Shown here: in pieces, positions 1 to 9,596 of the stretch | Layout of the letters: each line of letters opens with the position of its first letter | How positions within the stretch are numbered: the first letter of the stretch is position 1 | DNA from: Alphaproteobacteria bacterium HT1-32 | GTDB lineage: Bacteria > Pseudomonadota > Alphaproteobacteria > Rhodospirillales > HT1-32 | NCBI GenBank assembly: GCA_009649675.1 | Contig: WJPL01000002.1 | Span: 496,001-560,000, forward strand | DNA length: 64,000 nucleotides | Direction of reading: 5' to 3' | Notes under the pieces: generated by a model | Seen by the model: only the letters and a program-made list of their open reading frames with translations | Told to the model about the DNA's origin: nothing | Database searches by the model: none | Position numbers and translations under genes: made by a program

Positions 1-300
1 GTCGAAGCTCATCCAAAGCATAAGCTGGCCGGTAACGCTCAATACTGGCTGGGTGAAACCTTTTATGCCCGTGCCGATTTCGAGCGTGCGGCAATTGCTT
101 TTGCCGAAGGGTTCAAAAGCTATAACTCGGGCCCCAAGGCACCGGACAACATGTTGAAGCTTGGTATGTCGCTGGCGGAGATCGGTCGTACGGATCAGGC
201 CTGTACAGCCTTCAAGAAGCTTGCAGATGCCTATCCCTCGGCGTCAGCAACAATAAAGCAGCGCGCTGCGACGGAACGTCGCCGTATCAACTGCACCTGA
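1..300 (+). CDS. cpoB: Cell division coordinator CpoB / YbgF, C-terminal part only
   Basis: This open frame enters from the left edge and ends in TGA at 298-300, so only about 99 C-terminal residues are visible. The visible part contains tetratricopeptide-like helices: an AQYWLGE motif, then a 'A..F...F' repeat and a second repeat ending in AYPSA. That is the C-terminal TPR domain of periplasmic YbgF/CpoB, which binds the Tol-Pal system and links outer-membrane constriction to peptidoglycan synthesis. In alphaproteobacteria tol-pal-ybgF is commonly followed by tilS and ftsH, and that is the order seen here. The signal peptide and coiled coil lie outside the window. The assignment rests on the TPR pattern together with this gene order. 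Confidence 0.85.
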   Translation, partial: VEAHPKHKLAGNAQYWLGETFYARADFERAAIAFAEGFKSYNSGPKAPDNMLKLGMSLAEIGRTDQACTAFKKLADAYPSASATIKQRAATERRRINCT

Positions 301-306
301 CCGGTC

Positions 307-1611
307 ATGAACTGGCGGCCGGATCTTTCCGCCGCCTTTGATGCGGCAATGGCGGATTGTGGTCCGTTTGAACCACAGCCGGTCATTGCGATTGGCGTAT
401 CGGGAGGTGGTGACAGTCTTGCCCTGTTGCTGCTGGCTCAGGAATGGGCGACTCTCCGGGGGGGGACGGTCGTCGCCTTATCTGTCGATCACCGGCTCCG
501 GGCCGGGGCCATTGATGAACTTCGTCATGTCGGAGCAGTCTGTGCAGGGCAGGGCATCGCACACCATGTCTTGGTCTGGCAGCATGAGGGCGTTGCATCA
601 GCGGTACAGGCGAGAGCGCGACGTGCCCGCTACGATCTGATGAGCAACTGGTGCCGTGAGGCCGGAATATTACATCTCGCGGTTGCCCACACAGCGGAAG
701 ATCAGGCAGAGACACAGGCAATGCGGATTGAACGGGCACCGTCCGGGCCGGGTGTTGCCGGGATGGCGTTAGTCCGTCTGGAGCAGGGCGTGCGGCTGCT
801 GCGACCGCTTCTCGGGCAGTCCGGTAAGGATTTGCGGGGCTATCTCAAGGCGCTGAATACCGATTGGGTAGAAGATCCCAGCAATCAGGACCGGCGGTTT
901 GAGCGTGTCAGGAAGCGACAGGACATGCTTGACGTTGCTCCCGGTGTGGATGATGTCAGCAGCCGGATCAGCCGGGATCAGAAGATTGCAGAACTTGCAT
1001 CAAAGCAGCTCAGCCTGTCACCGGCGGGCTTTGCTGTCCTGCGTCGTGAAGTGCTGTCGGATGATGAGTATCTGTCGGCCTCACTGATTGCCCATGTGCT
1101 TCGCACTGTTTCCGGCAGTGCCTATCTGCCTCCTGCGGAAAAAGTGACCGGCCTGCGGAATAGGCTGGCTGATCCGGAGACTGGCAGGATGACGCTGGGT
1201 GGTTGTCTGCTGATACCGGACAATGAAACAATTCTGATCACACGGGAGTATCAGAGATCAGAAAGCGTCTCGCTGAATGATGCGCTGAAGCATGATTGGG
1301 ATGGCAGGTTCCGGTTGCAGGTCAGTGACGGGTTTTGCCACAGGAAAATGTCGGTTGGACCGGCCGGAAAGTCGGCTGTTTCCCTGCGTCCGATTGTCGA
1401 AGAAACAGGAATTCCGCTGTCTGTAGTCAGAGGATTGCCGGCATTGTATCGGGATGATGAATTCGCTGGTCTGGTGCCCTGTGGCGGGTTGTCTGACGGC
1501 CTGACCGGCATTTCAGCGCGGTTTGTACCAAGAAATCCACTGGTTCCATTAGCGAGATGGCTTGTTCCGCCGCGATTGCCGCCTATCTTAGAACTGGCCA
1601 ACAGGTCTTAA
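307..1611 (+). CDS. tilS: tRNA(Ile)-lysidine synthase TilS
   Basis: TilS attaches lysine to C34 of the CAU-anticodon isoleucine tRNA so that it reads AUA. The ATP-pyrophosphatase P-loop SGGGDS is at residues 32-37. Family motifs follow: HTAEDQAET around residue 120, a MRIxR...GVAGM block, and VEDPSNQD near residue 190, the last being a signature of the TilS catalytic domain. Length (434 aa) is normal for the long form, which has extra C-terminal domains. The ATG is 6 bp after the cpoB stop, so the two are probably co-transcribed. The tilS-ftsH order is widespread in bacteria. Nothing looks broken. Confidence 0.95.
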   Translation: MNWRPDLSAAFDAAMADCGPFEPQPVIAIGVSGGGDSLALLLLAQEWATLRGGTVVALSVDHRLRAGAIDELRHVGAVCAGQGIAHHVLVWQHEGVASAVQARARRARYDLMSNWCREAGILHLAVAHTAEDQAETQAMRIERAPSGPGVAGMALVRLEQGVRLLRPLLGQSGKDLRGYLKALNTDWVEDPSNQDRRFERVRKRQDMLDVAPGVDDVSSRISRDQKIAELASKQLSLSPAGFAVLRREVLSDDEYLSASLIAHVLRTVSGSAYLPPAEKVTGLRNRLADPETGRMTLGGCLLIPDNETILITREYQRSESVSLNDALKHDWDGRFRLQVSDGFCHRKMSVGPAGKSAVSLRPIVEETGIPLSVVRGLPALYRDDEFAGLVPCGGLSDGLTGISARFVPRNPLVPLARWLVPPRLPPILELANRS

Positions 1612-1691
1612 TCTGTTACCGTTCCTGCCGTTTTGCTGGCAAATTGACCGATGAAACAGTCATCAGACGGTCGACTTAGAAAGGATACACT

Positions 1692-3611
1692 TTGTTCGGA
1701 AGAAATCTGGCCCTCTGGGTGATCATCTGCCTGCTGCTGGTTGGGCTGTTTAATGTTTTCCAGGGATCGGGCACAAGGCCGGCTCAGAACGAAATTGCGT
1801 TCTCTCAGTTTCTCGATGCGGTTGATCAGGGAACCGTCCGGAAAGTGACCATTCAGGGTCATGATATTTCCGGCAGCTTTACCTCCGGACAAACCTTCCG
1901 GACTTATGCGCCTTATGATCCGACGATGATTACGCGCCTGACCGACAAGGGTGTGGAAATCAAGGCTGCACCGCCGGAAGAATCCTCCGCACTGTTCCAG
2001 ATTCTGATTTCCTGGTTCCCGATGCTGTTGCTGATCGGTGTCTGGATTTTCTTCATGCGCCAGATGCAGGGCGGTGGCGGCAAGGCGATGGGCTTCGGCA
2101 AATCGAAGGCCAAGCTGCTGACGGAGAAATCAGGCCGGGTGACCTTTGAAGACGTCGCCGGTATCGAGGAAGCCAAACAGGAACTGGAAGAGATTGTCGA
2201 GTTTCTCCGAGATCCGCAGAAATATCAGCGGCTCGGCGGTAAAATTCCGAAAGGCTGTCTGCTTGTTGGCCCTCCGGGTACTGGTAAGACCCTGCTGGCC
2301 CGCGCCATTGCGGGTGAGGCGAATGTACCGTTCTTCACAATTTCCGGTTCTGACTTTGTGGAAATGTTTGTCGGTGTCGGCGCCAGCCGTGTCCGCGACA
2401 TGTTTGAACAGGGCAAGAAAAACGCTCCCTGCATTATTTTTATCGATGAAATTGACGCTGTTGGCCGCCATCGCGGCGCCGGTCTTGGCGGCGGAAATGA
2501 TGAGCGCGAGCAGACACTGAATCAGTTGCTTGTCGAGATGGATGGTTTTGAAAGCACCGAAGGCGTCATTCTGATCGCAGCAACGAACCGCCCCGACGTT
2601 CTTGACCCGGCGCTGCTGCGTCCGGGCCGCTTTGACCGTCAGGTGACGGTGCCGAACCCGGATATTCTGGGTCGTGAGCAGATCCTGAAAGTGCATATGC
2701 GCAAGGTGCCGCTGGCGCCCGACGTGGATGCGAAGATCATCGCACGCGGCACACCCGGCTTTTCCGGTGCTGATCTCGCCAATCTGGTGAATGAAGCGGC
2801 GCTGCTGGCGGCACGGAAGTCCAAGCGTGTTGTCACCATGCAGGAATTCGAGGAAGCCAAAGACAAGGTCATGATGGGTTCCGAACGTCGCTCGATGGTG
2901 ATGTCGGAAGAAGAGAAAACCCTGACTGCCTATCACGAGGCCGGACATGCGATTGTCATGCTGAACGTGAAGGGCCATGAGCCGCTGCATAAAGTCACGA
3001 TCATTCCGCGTGGACGTGCGCTCGGTGTAACCATGTTCCTGCCGGAACGTGACCGGCTCAGCCAGTCCCGTGTGCAACTGGACGCGCTGGTCACCAGCCT
3101 GTTTGGTGGTCGTGTTGCTGAGGAACTGATCTTTGGTGAAGAAAACATCACGACGGGTGCATCAGACGACATTCGCCGGGCAACCGATATCTGTCGTCGG
3201 ATGGTGACCGAGTTCGGTTATTCGGAGAAGCTTGGCCCGCTCCGCTATGCGGTTAATCAGGAAGAGGTCTTCCTGGGGCATTCCGTCACACAGCAGCAGA
3301 ACATGTCGGATGCTACAGCGCGTCTGATTGATGAAGAAATCCGCCGTCTCGTTGAAGAAGGTGAAACCCGTTGCCGGGGTATTCTGGAAGAGCATCTGGA
3401 TGCGCTTCATGCACTGGCGAAGGGTCTGCTGGAATATGAAACCCTGTCGCGTGACGAAATTGACCGTCTGCTGCGGGGTGAGGATATCCATCGTCCGGAT
3501 ACTTCGGATGATGGTCCGGATGCGGATCGTGGCAAACGGGCCTCGGTTCCGACCAGCAAGAAACGTCCTTCCGGTGGTACCGGCGATCTGTCGCCGCAGC
3601 CGGGAAGCTGA
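1692..3611 (+). CDS. ftsH: ATP-dependent zinc metalloprotease FtsH
   Basis: FtsH is a membrane-anchored AAA+ protease that degrades misfolded membrane proteins and short-lived regulators. Visible features in order: TM1 at about residues 5-23, a periplasmic domain, TM2 at about 105-121, Walker A GPPGTGKT at 193-200, Walker B IIFIDEID at 248-255, the second region of homology near 297-315, and the zinc motif HEAGH at 415-419. The 639 aa length is typical. The start is TTG at 1692, preceded by AGAAAGGA at about 1678-1685. No in-frame ATG occurs before TM1, so TTG is well supported. The C-terminal tail is charged and low in complexity, as is usual. The gene lies 80 bp after tilS and 14 bp before folP. 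Confidence 0.98.
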   Translation: MFGRNLALWVIICLLLVGLFNVFQGSGTRPAQNEIAFSQFLDAVDQGTVRKVTIQGHDISGSFTSGQTFRTYAPYDPTMITRLTDKGVEIKAAPPEESSALFQILISWFPMLLLIGVWIFFMRQMQGGGGKAMGFGKSKAKLLTEKSGRVTFEDVAGIEEAKQELEEIVEFLRDPQKYQRLGGKIPKGCLLVGPPGTGKTLLARAIAGEANVPFFTISGSDFVEMFVGVGASRVRDMFEQGKKNAPCIIFIDEIDAVGRHRGAGLGGGNDEREQTLNQLLVEMDGFESTEGVILIAATNRPDVLDPALLRPGRFDRQVTVPNPDILGREQILKVHMRKVPLAPDVDAKIIARGTPGFSGADLANLVNEAALLAARKSKRVVTMQEFEEAKDKVMMGSERRSMVMSEEEKTLTAYHEAGHAIVMLNVKGHEPLHKVTIIPRGRALGVTMFLPERDRLSQSRVQLDALVTSLFGGRVAEELIFGEENITTGASDDIRRATDICRRMVTEFGYSEKLGPLRYAVNQEEVFLGHSVTQQQNMSDATARLIDEEIRRLVEEGETRCRGILEEHLDALHALAKGLLEYETLSRDEIDRLLRGEDIHRPDTSDDGPDADRGKRASVPTSKKRPSGGTGDLSPQPGS

Positions 3612-3625
3612 TCTTTGCGGTCTGA

Positions 3626-4648
3626 ATGAACCCGCGACGATATCTTGATCCTGTTCTGAACGCCGGTCCCTCTGGGGCCGGCGTTCTGGCGTTAGGTGGC
3701 GGCGCATTGCAGTTCAGCCACTGCCGCTGCCTTACATTTGACGGAGACCGGCCGGTTGAAAGTCTGCTGCGGGTTGATGAACTCCTCGCGGAAGAGATTG
3801 AGGCACTGACAGTACCAAAGGCGTATGCCGGCTTGCCCTGTCCGCCGGATGCGCCCCTGCTGATGGGGGTGGTCAACGTTACGCCAGACAGTTTTTCCGA
3901 TGGTGGAGACTATCTTGATCATGAGGCAGCCATCGCCCGGGGGCTGGCTCTGGTGCAGGAGGGGGCGTCGATTATCGATGTTGGCGGGGAATCAACCCGG
4001 CCCGGTGCTGCGCCAGTCTCACAGGATGAGGAAATACGCCGGATCGAACCGGTTGTCCGGGCTTTGTCCGCGCAGGGCATTCTGGTTTCTGTGGATACCC
4101 GTAATGCCCGTGTGATGACGGCGGCGATTGTGGCCGGGGCAACGGTCGTGAATGACGTTACGGCCCTGACCCATGATCCGAAGGCACTCTCTGTCGTGGC
4201 TGAAGCGGGGTGCAATGTCATGCTGATGCATATGCAGGGGCAGCCGCAGACCATGCAGCAGGAGCCTGATTACCGCTATGCGTCGGCAGATGTTTATGAT
4301 TTTCTCCGCGAGCGCCGGGATGTTTGTCTGAAGGCCGGACTGAAGCCGGAAAATATCTCTGTCGATCCGGGTATCGGTTTTGGCAAGACGGATGCTCATA
4401 ACCTTCTGATCCTCCGGCAGATGGCAATGTTTCAGGGGCTGGGATGCGCGGTGACACTCGGCGTGTCCCGCAAGAGTTTTATTGGCCGGGTCGCTGATGT
4501 CCCGACGGCAAAGGACCGCCTGCCGGGGTCACTTGCAGCAGCGGTGGCTGGTGCCGGACGGGGCGTCCAGATTCTGCGGGTTCATGATGTTGCCGAAACC
4601 CGGCAGGCACTGGCAGTCTGGCGGGCGATCAGCATTTCAGAAGCGTGA
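3626..4648 (+). CDS. folP: Dihydropteroate synthase FolP
   Basis: FolP condenses 6-hydroxymethyl-dihydropterin pyrophosphate with p-aminobenzoate in folate synthesis and is the sulfonamide target. The core begins near residue 75 with the family signature GVVNVTPDSFSDGG. DVGGESTRPGA and the later SVDTRNA, NDVTA and DPGIGFGKT motifs line the pterin and pABA sites. The protein is 340 aa; the roughly 70-residue N-terminal extension is longer than in E. coli FolP but common in alphaproteobacterial versions. The gene starts 14 bp after ftsH and is followed 55 bp later by glmM, the classical ftsH-folP-glmM order also known from E. coli. Confidence 0.95.
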   Translation: MNPRRYLDPVLNAGPSGAGVLALGGGALQFSHCRCLTFDGDRPVESLLRVDELLAEEIEALTVPKAYAGLPCPPDAPLLMGVVNVTPDSFSDGGDYLDHEAAIARGLALVQEGASIIDVGGESTRPGAAPVSQDEEIRRIEPVVRALSAQGILVSVDTRNARVMTAAIVAGATVVNDVTALTHDPKALSVVAEAGCNVMLMHMQGQPQTMQQEPDYRYASADVYDFLRERRDVCLKAGLKPENISVDPGIGFGKTDAHNLLILRQMAMFQGLGCAVTLGVSRKSFIGRVADVPTAKDRLPGSLAAAVAGAGRGVQILRVHDVAETRQALAVWRAISISEA

Positions 4649-4703
4649 CATTTTCGGCCTTCACTGCTATCCGGACAGACCAATCAAGACGGGATAACCG
4701 CAT

Positions 4704-6047
4704 ATGACGCGCAAGTTTTTTGGCACCGACGGCATTCGTGGCCGGGCCAACACACCACCCATGACCGCTGATATCGCCTTACGGGTCGGGCAGGCCGCAG
4801 CGAAACAGTTTCGGCGGGGTGACCATCGCCATCAGGTCGTGATTGCGAAGGATACCCGGCTGTCCGGTTATATGCTGGAACCGGCACTGGTCTCCGGTTT
4901 CGTCTCGATGGGCATGGATGTGATGCTGGTTGGCCCGATGCCAACGCCGGCTGTTGCGATGCTGGTCCGGTCCCTTCGCGCAGACCTTGGTGTGATGATC
5001 TCCGCCTCCCACAATCCGTATCAGGATAACGGCATCAAGCTGTTCGGCCCGGACGGCTACAAGCTGTCCGATGAGGTCGAGCTGGCCATAGAAGCCGAAA
5101 TGACAGGCCCTATTGATGGGCTGTGTGATGCAGAAAAGCTGGGCCGTGCGCGGCGACTGGATGATGCGCCGGGGCGCTATATCGAATATGCCAAGAACAC
5201 CTTCCCCCGGGGGCGGCGACTGGATGGCATGAAGATCGTCGTCGATTGCGCCAATGGTGCGGCCTACAAGACAGCGCCAGCGGTGTTATGGGAACTGGGG
5301 GCGGATGTTGTGCCCATCGGTGTTTCGCCTGATGGCACCAATATTAACCGGGGCTGCGGTTCTACCTATCCCTCGACCATGTGCGAGGCTGTGGTGGCCC
5401 ATCATGCGGATATCGGGATCGCGCTGGATGGTGATGCCGACCGGCTGATCCTGGCGGACGAACAGGGGCAGGTTGTCGATGGCGATCAGCTGATGGGCCT
5501 TATTGCCCGTGGCTGGCACCGGGAGGGGCTGTTGAAGGGTGGCGGTGTTGTCACCACCGTGATGTCCAATCTGGGGCTGGAGCGAATGCTGGGCGGGCTT
5601 GGCCTGAACATGATCCGCACCCAGGTCGGTGACCGCTATGTCGTCAACGAGATGCGTGAGAGCGGATATAATGTCGGCGGTGAACAGTCGGGCCATATCG
5701 TGCTGAATGATCATTCAACCACAGGTGACGGGCTGATTGCCGCCTTGCAGGTTCTGGTCGAACTCCAGACGGCGGACCGGCCTGCCAGTGAAGTCTGCAA
5801 CGTGTTCGATACGGTCCCGCAACTCTTGCAGAATGTCCGTATCTCCGGCGGAAACCCGCTGGCCAGTGCGGCGGTGAAACAGGCGATTGGTGAAGGTGAA
5901 AGCAGGCTGGGGTCTGGTGGCCGTCTGGTCATCCGTCCGTCTGGCACGGAACCGCTGATCCGGGTGATGGCAGAAGGCGATGACGCGGCGCTTGTGGCAG
6001 ATGTCGTCGGCGGGATCGCCGATGTGATCGCGCAGACCGGCGACTAA
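4704..6047 (+). CDS. glmM: Phosphoglucosamine mutase GlmM
   Basis: GlmM interconverts glucosamine-6-phosphate and glucosamine-1-phosphate, feeding UDP-GlcNAc for peptidoglycan and lipid A. The N-terminus has the family pattern FFGTDGIRG (residues 5-13). The phosphoserine loop is ISASHNP with the catalytic Ser at 102. The metal-binding loop is DGDADR near residue 242, and the C-terminal phosphate-binding [12 protein letters not shown] is intact. At 447 aa the length is standard. ATG at 4704 fits the family N-terminus exactly. All catalytic motifs are present, so it should be active. Confidence 0.97.
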   Translation: MTRKFFGTDGIRGRANTPPMTADIALRVGQAAAKQFRRGDHRHQVVIAKDTRLSGYMLEPALVSGFVSMGMDVMLVGPMPTPAVAMLVRSLRADLGVMISASHNPYQDNGIKLFGPDGYKLSDEVELAIEAEMTGPIDGLCDAEKLGRARRLDDAPGRYIEYAKNTFPRGRRLDGMKIVVDCANGAAYKTAPAVLWELGADVVPIGVSPDGTNINRGCGSTYPSTMCEAVVAHHADIGIALDGDADRLILADEQGQVVDGDQLMGLIARGWHREGLLKGGGVVTTVMSNLGLERMLGGLGLNMIRTQVGDRYVVNEMRESGYNVGGEQSGHIVLNDHSTTGDGLIAALQVLVELQTADRPASEVCNVFDTVPQLLQNVRISGGNPLASAAVKQAIGEGESRLGSGGRLVIRPSGTEPLIRVMAEGDDAALVADVVGGIADVIAQTGD

Positions 6048-6082
6048 AGCCGATAATCATCAAAATTGTCACCATCGCATTG

Positions 6083-6095
6083 TTTCAATTGCAGG
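6083..6095. promoter_or_regulatory. CAATTG site upstream of phzF-like gene
   Basis: CAATTG at 6086-6091, flanked by TTT and CAG, lies about 50 bp before the phzF-like start. The same hexamer, preceded by T, occurs twice (8387-8392, 8421-8426) in the promoter region of the MocR regulator gene. It is a candidate operator for that regulator. A 6-bp match is weak evidence on its own. Confidence 0.3.
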
Positions 6096-6141
6096 CAATC
6101 ATCTCACTATCATAGGGTCAATGTGACCTATGGAGATGACA

Positions 6142-6924
6142 ATGCGTATTCCCGTTTATCAAGTCGACGCCTTTACATCTGAAATGTTTGGCGGCAACCC
6201 GGCGGCTGTCTGTCCGCTTGATGCCTGGTTGCCTGATGACGTGCTGCAGGCAATTGCCCTGGAAAACAATCTGTCGGAAACGGCATTCTATGTTCCGGAA
6301 GGCGACGGCTACCGGCTGCGCTGGTTCACCCCGGCGGTCGAGGTTGATCTGTGCGGCCATGCCACTCTGGCGACATCGCATGTTCTGTTCAGCAGGGGTT
6401 TTCATAAATCGGACGAGATCCGCTTTGAGACCCGCAGCGGTACACTTGTTGTGACAAGAAGTGACGGTCTGATCTGTATGGACTTCCCGGAAATTGAACT
6501 GGGTGACGGACAGGCTGATGCGGCAGATATCGAGGCTGTCATCGGTCAGCGACCGGAACAGGTTCTTACCGCCGGGTTTCGCCGGATGGCCGTACTGCCG
6601 TCTGAAGGGGATGTTCGCGGTCTGGAACCGGATCTGAGGCTTTTGAAAAAGCTGGGTTACGGGCTGGCAGTAACAGCCCCGGGGGATGATTGTGACTGTG
6701 CCTCACGCTATTTCACCCCGGCGCGGGGCATTGATGAGGATCCGGTGACAGGATCTGCCCATTGCGCAATTGTACCTTACTGGTGTGAGCGCCTTGGCAA
6801 GGAAGATATCCATGCGCGGCAGGTTTCAGCGCGTGGCGGAGAGCTGTTTTGCCGGCTGGAACAGGGCAGGGTCGTACTGGCCGGTAAAGCGGTCGACTTC
6901 CTTGAGGGTATCATCACGCTGTAG
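6142..6924 (+). CDS. PhzF family isomerase/epimerase-like protein
   Basis: This belongs to the PhzF (phenazine biosynthesis-like) fold, a two-lobed diaminopimelate-epimerase-like enzyme family that mostly acts on unidentified substrates. Seen: N-terminal VYQVDAFT, then GGNPAAV, NNLSETAF with the conserved catalytic Glu, VDLCGHATLA, and C-terminal DPVTGSAHCAI. Length (260 aa) is normal. The upstream ATG at 6130 is in frame, but ATG at 6142 is preferred because GGAG (6132-6135) sits 6 bases before it. The adjacent, convergent gene is a MocR regulator, and a shared CAATTG element suggests the regulator controls it. Phenazine production is not implied, since no other phz genes are present. Confidence 0.9.
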   Translation: MRIPVYQVDAFTSEMFGGNPAAVCPLDAWLPDDVLQAIALENNLSETAFYVPEGDGYRLRWFTPAVEVDLCGHATLATSHVLFSRGFHKSDEIRFETRSGTLVVTRSDGLICMDFPEIELGDGQADAADIEAVIGQRPEQVLTAGFRRMAVLPSEGDVRGLEPDLRLLKKLGYGLAVTAPGDDCDCASRYFTPARGIDEDPVTGSAHCAIVPYWCERLGKEDIHARQVSARGGELFCRLEQGRVVLAGKAVDFLEGIITL

Positions 6925-6963
6925 GCGGATGACTATCCTGTCTTCTCGCAGGTGATCTCCGGA

Positions 6964-8367
6964 CTAAATCACCGAACGGCCACCGGACATCCGGTCATTC
7001 AGCATTTCATGCAGGATTGTCAGACCGCGCATCAGGCGATTCGGTTTATGTTCCCAGGCATAGCAGACCCGGACAGCGTGCGGGGTCTGACCGCGTCCGA
7101 CGACAAAGTGGTCAGATCCGGTCACCAGAACGCCACGGTTCTCAGCCTCTGCAACGAACTCCTCCATACGCCAGGGCTCAGGCAGGGTCAGCCAGACATG
7201 ATAGGCATAGTCATGGCCGCGCGGAGACCAGGGTTTGAGCACTTCCCGTACCAGTCGGCTGCGTTCCCGCGCCTGTTCCTGATGCCAGGCAGTGAGTTCC
7301 TGATGTCGTTCACCGGCCAGCCAGCGGCAGACAATTTCGGCATTCAGCGGTGATGTCATCCAGCAGGTCATGCGGATTGTCGCCGCCAGCCGGTTGATCA
7401 TCTGTTGTGGTGCCTTGATGAAGCCGACACGAAGCCCCGGTGCCATGCATTTTGAGACGCTGGAAAGGTGATAGGCATGATCTGGTGCAAAGCTGGTGAT
7501 CGCAGGCGGTCGTTCCACCGGCATCATGCCATATACTTCATCCTCGATGATGGCGACGTTATGAGCGACGGCAATGTCGGCAATGTCACGGCGGCGTTGC
7601 TCGCTCATGATGGCGTTGGTCGGGTTTTGCAGCGTCGGCTGCACATAGACGGCACGCACTTCTTCGGACTGGCACAGTGCCTCCAGTGCGTCAGGGCGCA
7701 TGCCCTCGTCGTCCATGGCCACCGGTTTCAGCCGCAGACTCATGCTGTTGGCGAGATACTTGATACCGGGATAGGTCAGGCTTTCCGTCGCCAGCAAATC
7801 CCCGGGCCGCATGATCGTCCCCAGAACGACGGTCATGCCGTGATGGGTGCCGTTGGTCACAAGCACTTCTTCCGGTTGCGGGGACAGCTGGGCAAAGCGC
7901 AGCCAGTTTGCTCCCGCACGCCGGTGGTGCAACTGGCCGTGTTCCGGCTGATAGGACATCATCACGGAAAGGTCGTCTTCGGCGGCCAGTTCGGTCAGCA
8001 TATCCCGCAGGGCCTCGCCCTTACCGGGCGGAGCGGGGCGGTTGATCTTGAAATCTATGAGGTCCGGGTTGTCGTTCTTGTTGTAGGCAAACAGGACATT
8101 ACGCCGGGCGAAATCGTCATTCTGTTCCTGCCCGGAACGGATGAACGTACCGCGCCCGACTTCTCCTACGACCAGTCCGCGCTGCTCCGCCTCCCGATAA
8201 GCACGGGAGATGGTGCCGACGGTAACGCCAAGCTGCCAGGCGAGTTCACGGTGTGGCGGAAGTTTGTCACCGGGGGTTAAGGTTTGTCTGCCAATATCCT
8301 CGGCGATGGCGTTGGCAATGGCGATGTAACGGGGGCCGCTTCGCTCTGCGAGATCTGGTGTCCACAT
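6964..8367 (-). CDS. MocR-type PLP-dependent transcriptional regulator (GntR/aminotransferase)
   Basis: An N-terminal GntR-type winged helix (about residues 1-75, with LPPHRELAWQLGVTVGTISRAY) is fused to a fold-type I aminotransferase domain. The PLP-lysine motif SSVSKCMAPGLRVGF is intact. MocR/PdxR-class regulators use PLP or its adducts as effector and usually regulate a neighbouring gene. At 467 aa it is full length. The minus-strand gene converges with the phzF-like gene and is divergent from a DUF1127 gene and an EamA exporter; the exporter and phzF-like gene are likely targets. The start is ATG at 8367. Effector and ligand are unknown. Confidence 0.92.
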   Translation of the reverse strand: MWTPDLAERSGPRYIAIANAIAEDIGRQTLTPGDKLPPHRELAWQLGVTVGTISRAYREAEQRGLVVGEVGRGTFIRSGQEQNDDFARRNVLFAYNKNDNPDLIDFKINRPAPPGKGEALRDMLTELAAEDDLSVMMSYQPEHGQLHHRRAGANWLRFAQLSPQPEEVLVTNGTHHGMTVVLGTIMRPGDLLATESLTYPGIKYLANSMSLRLKPVAMDDEGMRPDALEALCQSEEVRAVYVQPTLQNPTNAIMSEQRRRDIADIAVAHNVAIIEDEVYGMMPVERPPAITSFAPDHAYHLSSVSKCMAPGLRVGFIKAPQQMINRLAATIRMTCWMTSPLNAEIVCRWLAGERHQELTAWHQEQARERSRLVREVLKPWSPRGHDYAYHVWLTLPEPWRMEEFVAEAENRGVLVTGSDHFVVGRGQTPHAVRVCYAWEHKPNRLMRGLTILHEMLNDRMSGGRSVI

Positions 8368-8386
8368 TGTAACGATATCAATGTAT

Positions 8387-8426
8387 CAATTGACTGGGTA
8401 TTGAGAGGGTTATATCACCTCAATTG
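8387..8426. promoter_or_regulatory. Paired TCAATTG elements in MocR/DUF1127 divergent promoter
   Basis: Two direct copies of TCAATTG (CAATTG at 8387-8392 and 8421-8426) are spaced 34 bp apart, about three helical turns, in the 92-bp divergent promoter region. MocR regulators of the PdxR and GabR type characteristically bind spaced direct repeats, so this is a plausible operator. No footprint-level evidence can come from sequence alone. Confidence 0.4.
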
Positions 8427-8459
8427 TTCAGTCAACAATAAGGCAATGTGAGGTTCAAA

Positions 8460-8684
8460 ATGTCTGCGCAACTTAGCCATCCGTCGTTGGAGCCTGTTAA
8501 GGGTCGCGGTGTGGTGATGACCGGTCGCCGCCTGTTCTCTGGTATCGGCACTGTGCTGCGCGCGGCTTATGGACGTAATCGCAGCCGCAGGATGTTGTCA
8601 GAACTGGATGACAGGATGCTTCGTGATATCGGCCTGACCCGTGACGAAGCGGTCGCCGAATTCCGAAAATCTTTCTGGGGTTGA
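8460..8684 (+). CDS. DUF1127 small protein
   Basis: A 74-aa protein whose C-terminal half matches the DUF1127 pattern: an arginine-rich helix (YGRNRSRRMLSELDDRML), then RDIGLTRDEA. In other alphaproteobacteria small DUF1127 proteins bind RNA or affect phosphate/carbon and stress responses, but no function can be given here. ATG at 8460 has GAGG at 8450-8453 (spacing 6); a GTG at 8448 is an in-frame alternative. It stands 10 bp before the EamA transporter and likely shares its promoter, opposite the MocR gene. Confidence 0.85.
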   Translation: MSAQLSHPSLEPVKGRGVVMTGRRLFSGIGTVLRAAYGRNRSRRMLSELDDRMLRDIGLTRDEAVAEFRKSFWG

Positions 8685-8694
8685 CGCCGCAGCG

Positions 8695-9591
8695 ATGGCG
8701 GTCGGTACTCCCCCCTCGACTGTAGATACAGTCGCAGTCCCGGCCGCCGCGCTGTTTGCGGTGATGCTCTGGGGTGCCACGGCGGTTGCAACCAAGATTA
8801 CGGCCGGGATCATGGACCCGGTCATGGTCGGGTTGTTGCGGACGATTGTCGCTGGGCTGTTTACAGCACCAGTTGTCTTGTTCATGCGTATGGCCCCACC
8901 GACAGGGGCTGGTGGCAAGCTGCTGGTTTTTCTCAGCGGTTTCGGCGGCTTCGTCGGGTTTCCGGTACTGTTCACAGTCGGTCAGTCGCAGACCACAGCG
9001 ATCCACGGTGGGCTGATTCTGGCCTGCCTGCCGATTTATGTCGGTCTTTACATGTCCGTTCTGGATCGTCGGCTGCCAGGTCTGCGCTGGGGTATCGGTG
9101 CTACAATTGCAATTGTCGGCGAAGTCCTGCTGGTCACCAACCGGGCGGGCGGAGCAACAGACGGTGCGTCATTGCAGGGCGACCTTCTGATCTTTGCTGC
9201 GGCAGCATTCAGTGCGCTGGGATATGTCGCCGGTGCCCTGTTGTCGCAACGTGGTTATTCTTCCTGGTCAACGACAGCATGGGGGGTGACGATTTCCAGC
9301 CTGTTGCTGATACCGGCTCTGCCTTTTGCAACGATAGGGGTGGTCAGTGATCCGGCCATTGCCATTTCGGGCGTGCTGTTTCTGGCATTCGGGTCGACCA
9401 TCATCGCCTATATTGCATGGTACTGGGCACTGGGCCGGGGCGGCATTGCCCGGACAGCATTGTTCCAGTTCTTTCAGCCGGTATTCGCAACAGGCTTTGC
9501 GATCTGGTTGCTGGCCGAGCAGGTGGGGCCGGTTACGCTGGTCTCTGCCGGGCTGATTCTGGCCGGGGTACTTGTGGCACGCCGGCGATGA
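8695..9591 (+). CDS. EamA/DMT family exporter
   Basis: A 298-aa integral membrane protein with two EamA repeats and about ten hydrophobic helices, first at residues 15-35. Motifs typical of the drug/metabolite transporter superfamily include LWGATAVATK near the N-terminus and a C-terminal FQFFQPVFATGFAIWLL. Substrate unknown; relatives export amino acids or metabolites. The longest open frame begins at GTG 8641 inside the DUF1127 gene, but the hydrophobic domain and spacing favour ATG at 8695. It ends 5 bp from the convergent arsC-like gene. Location next to MocR suggests export of whatever the MocR effector pathway produces. Confidence 0.85.
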   Translation: MAVGTPPSTVDTVAVPAAALFAVMLWGATAVATKITAGIMDPVMVGLLRTIVAGLFTAPVVLFMRMAPPTGAGGKLLVFLSGFGGFVGFPVLFTVGQSQTTAIHGGLILACLPIYVGLYMSVLDRRLPGLRWGIGATIAIVGEVLLVTNRAGGATDGASLQGDLLIFAAAAFSALGYVAGALLSQRGYSSWSTTAWGVTISSLLLIPALPFATIGVVSDPAIAISGVLFLAFGSTIIAYIAWYWALGRGGIARTALFQFFQPVFATGFAIWLLAEQVGPVTLVSAGLILAGVLVARRR

Positions 9592-9596
9592 CAGGA

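Noticed and set aside
2130-3077. 315-codon minus-strand open frame
   Set aside because: Antisense to the AAA domain of ftsH; no independent signal.
3657-3690. GAACGCCGG/CCGGCGTTC hairpin as an ftsH terminator
   Set aside because: It is inside the folP coding region near its start and has no T-run; an effect on folP cannot be excluded but is unsupported.
6142-6924. Phenazine biosynthesis
   Set aside because: PhzF-like proteins are widespread; no phzA-E or G genes occur nearby.
7468-8280. 270-codon plus-strand open frame
   Set aside because: It is the antisense shadow of the MocR gene, whose domains are clear; the frame is His/Arg/Gly-rich with no known motif or SD.
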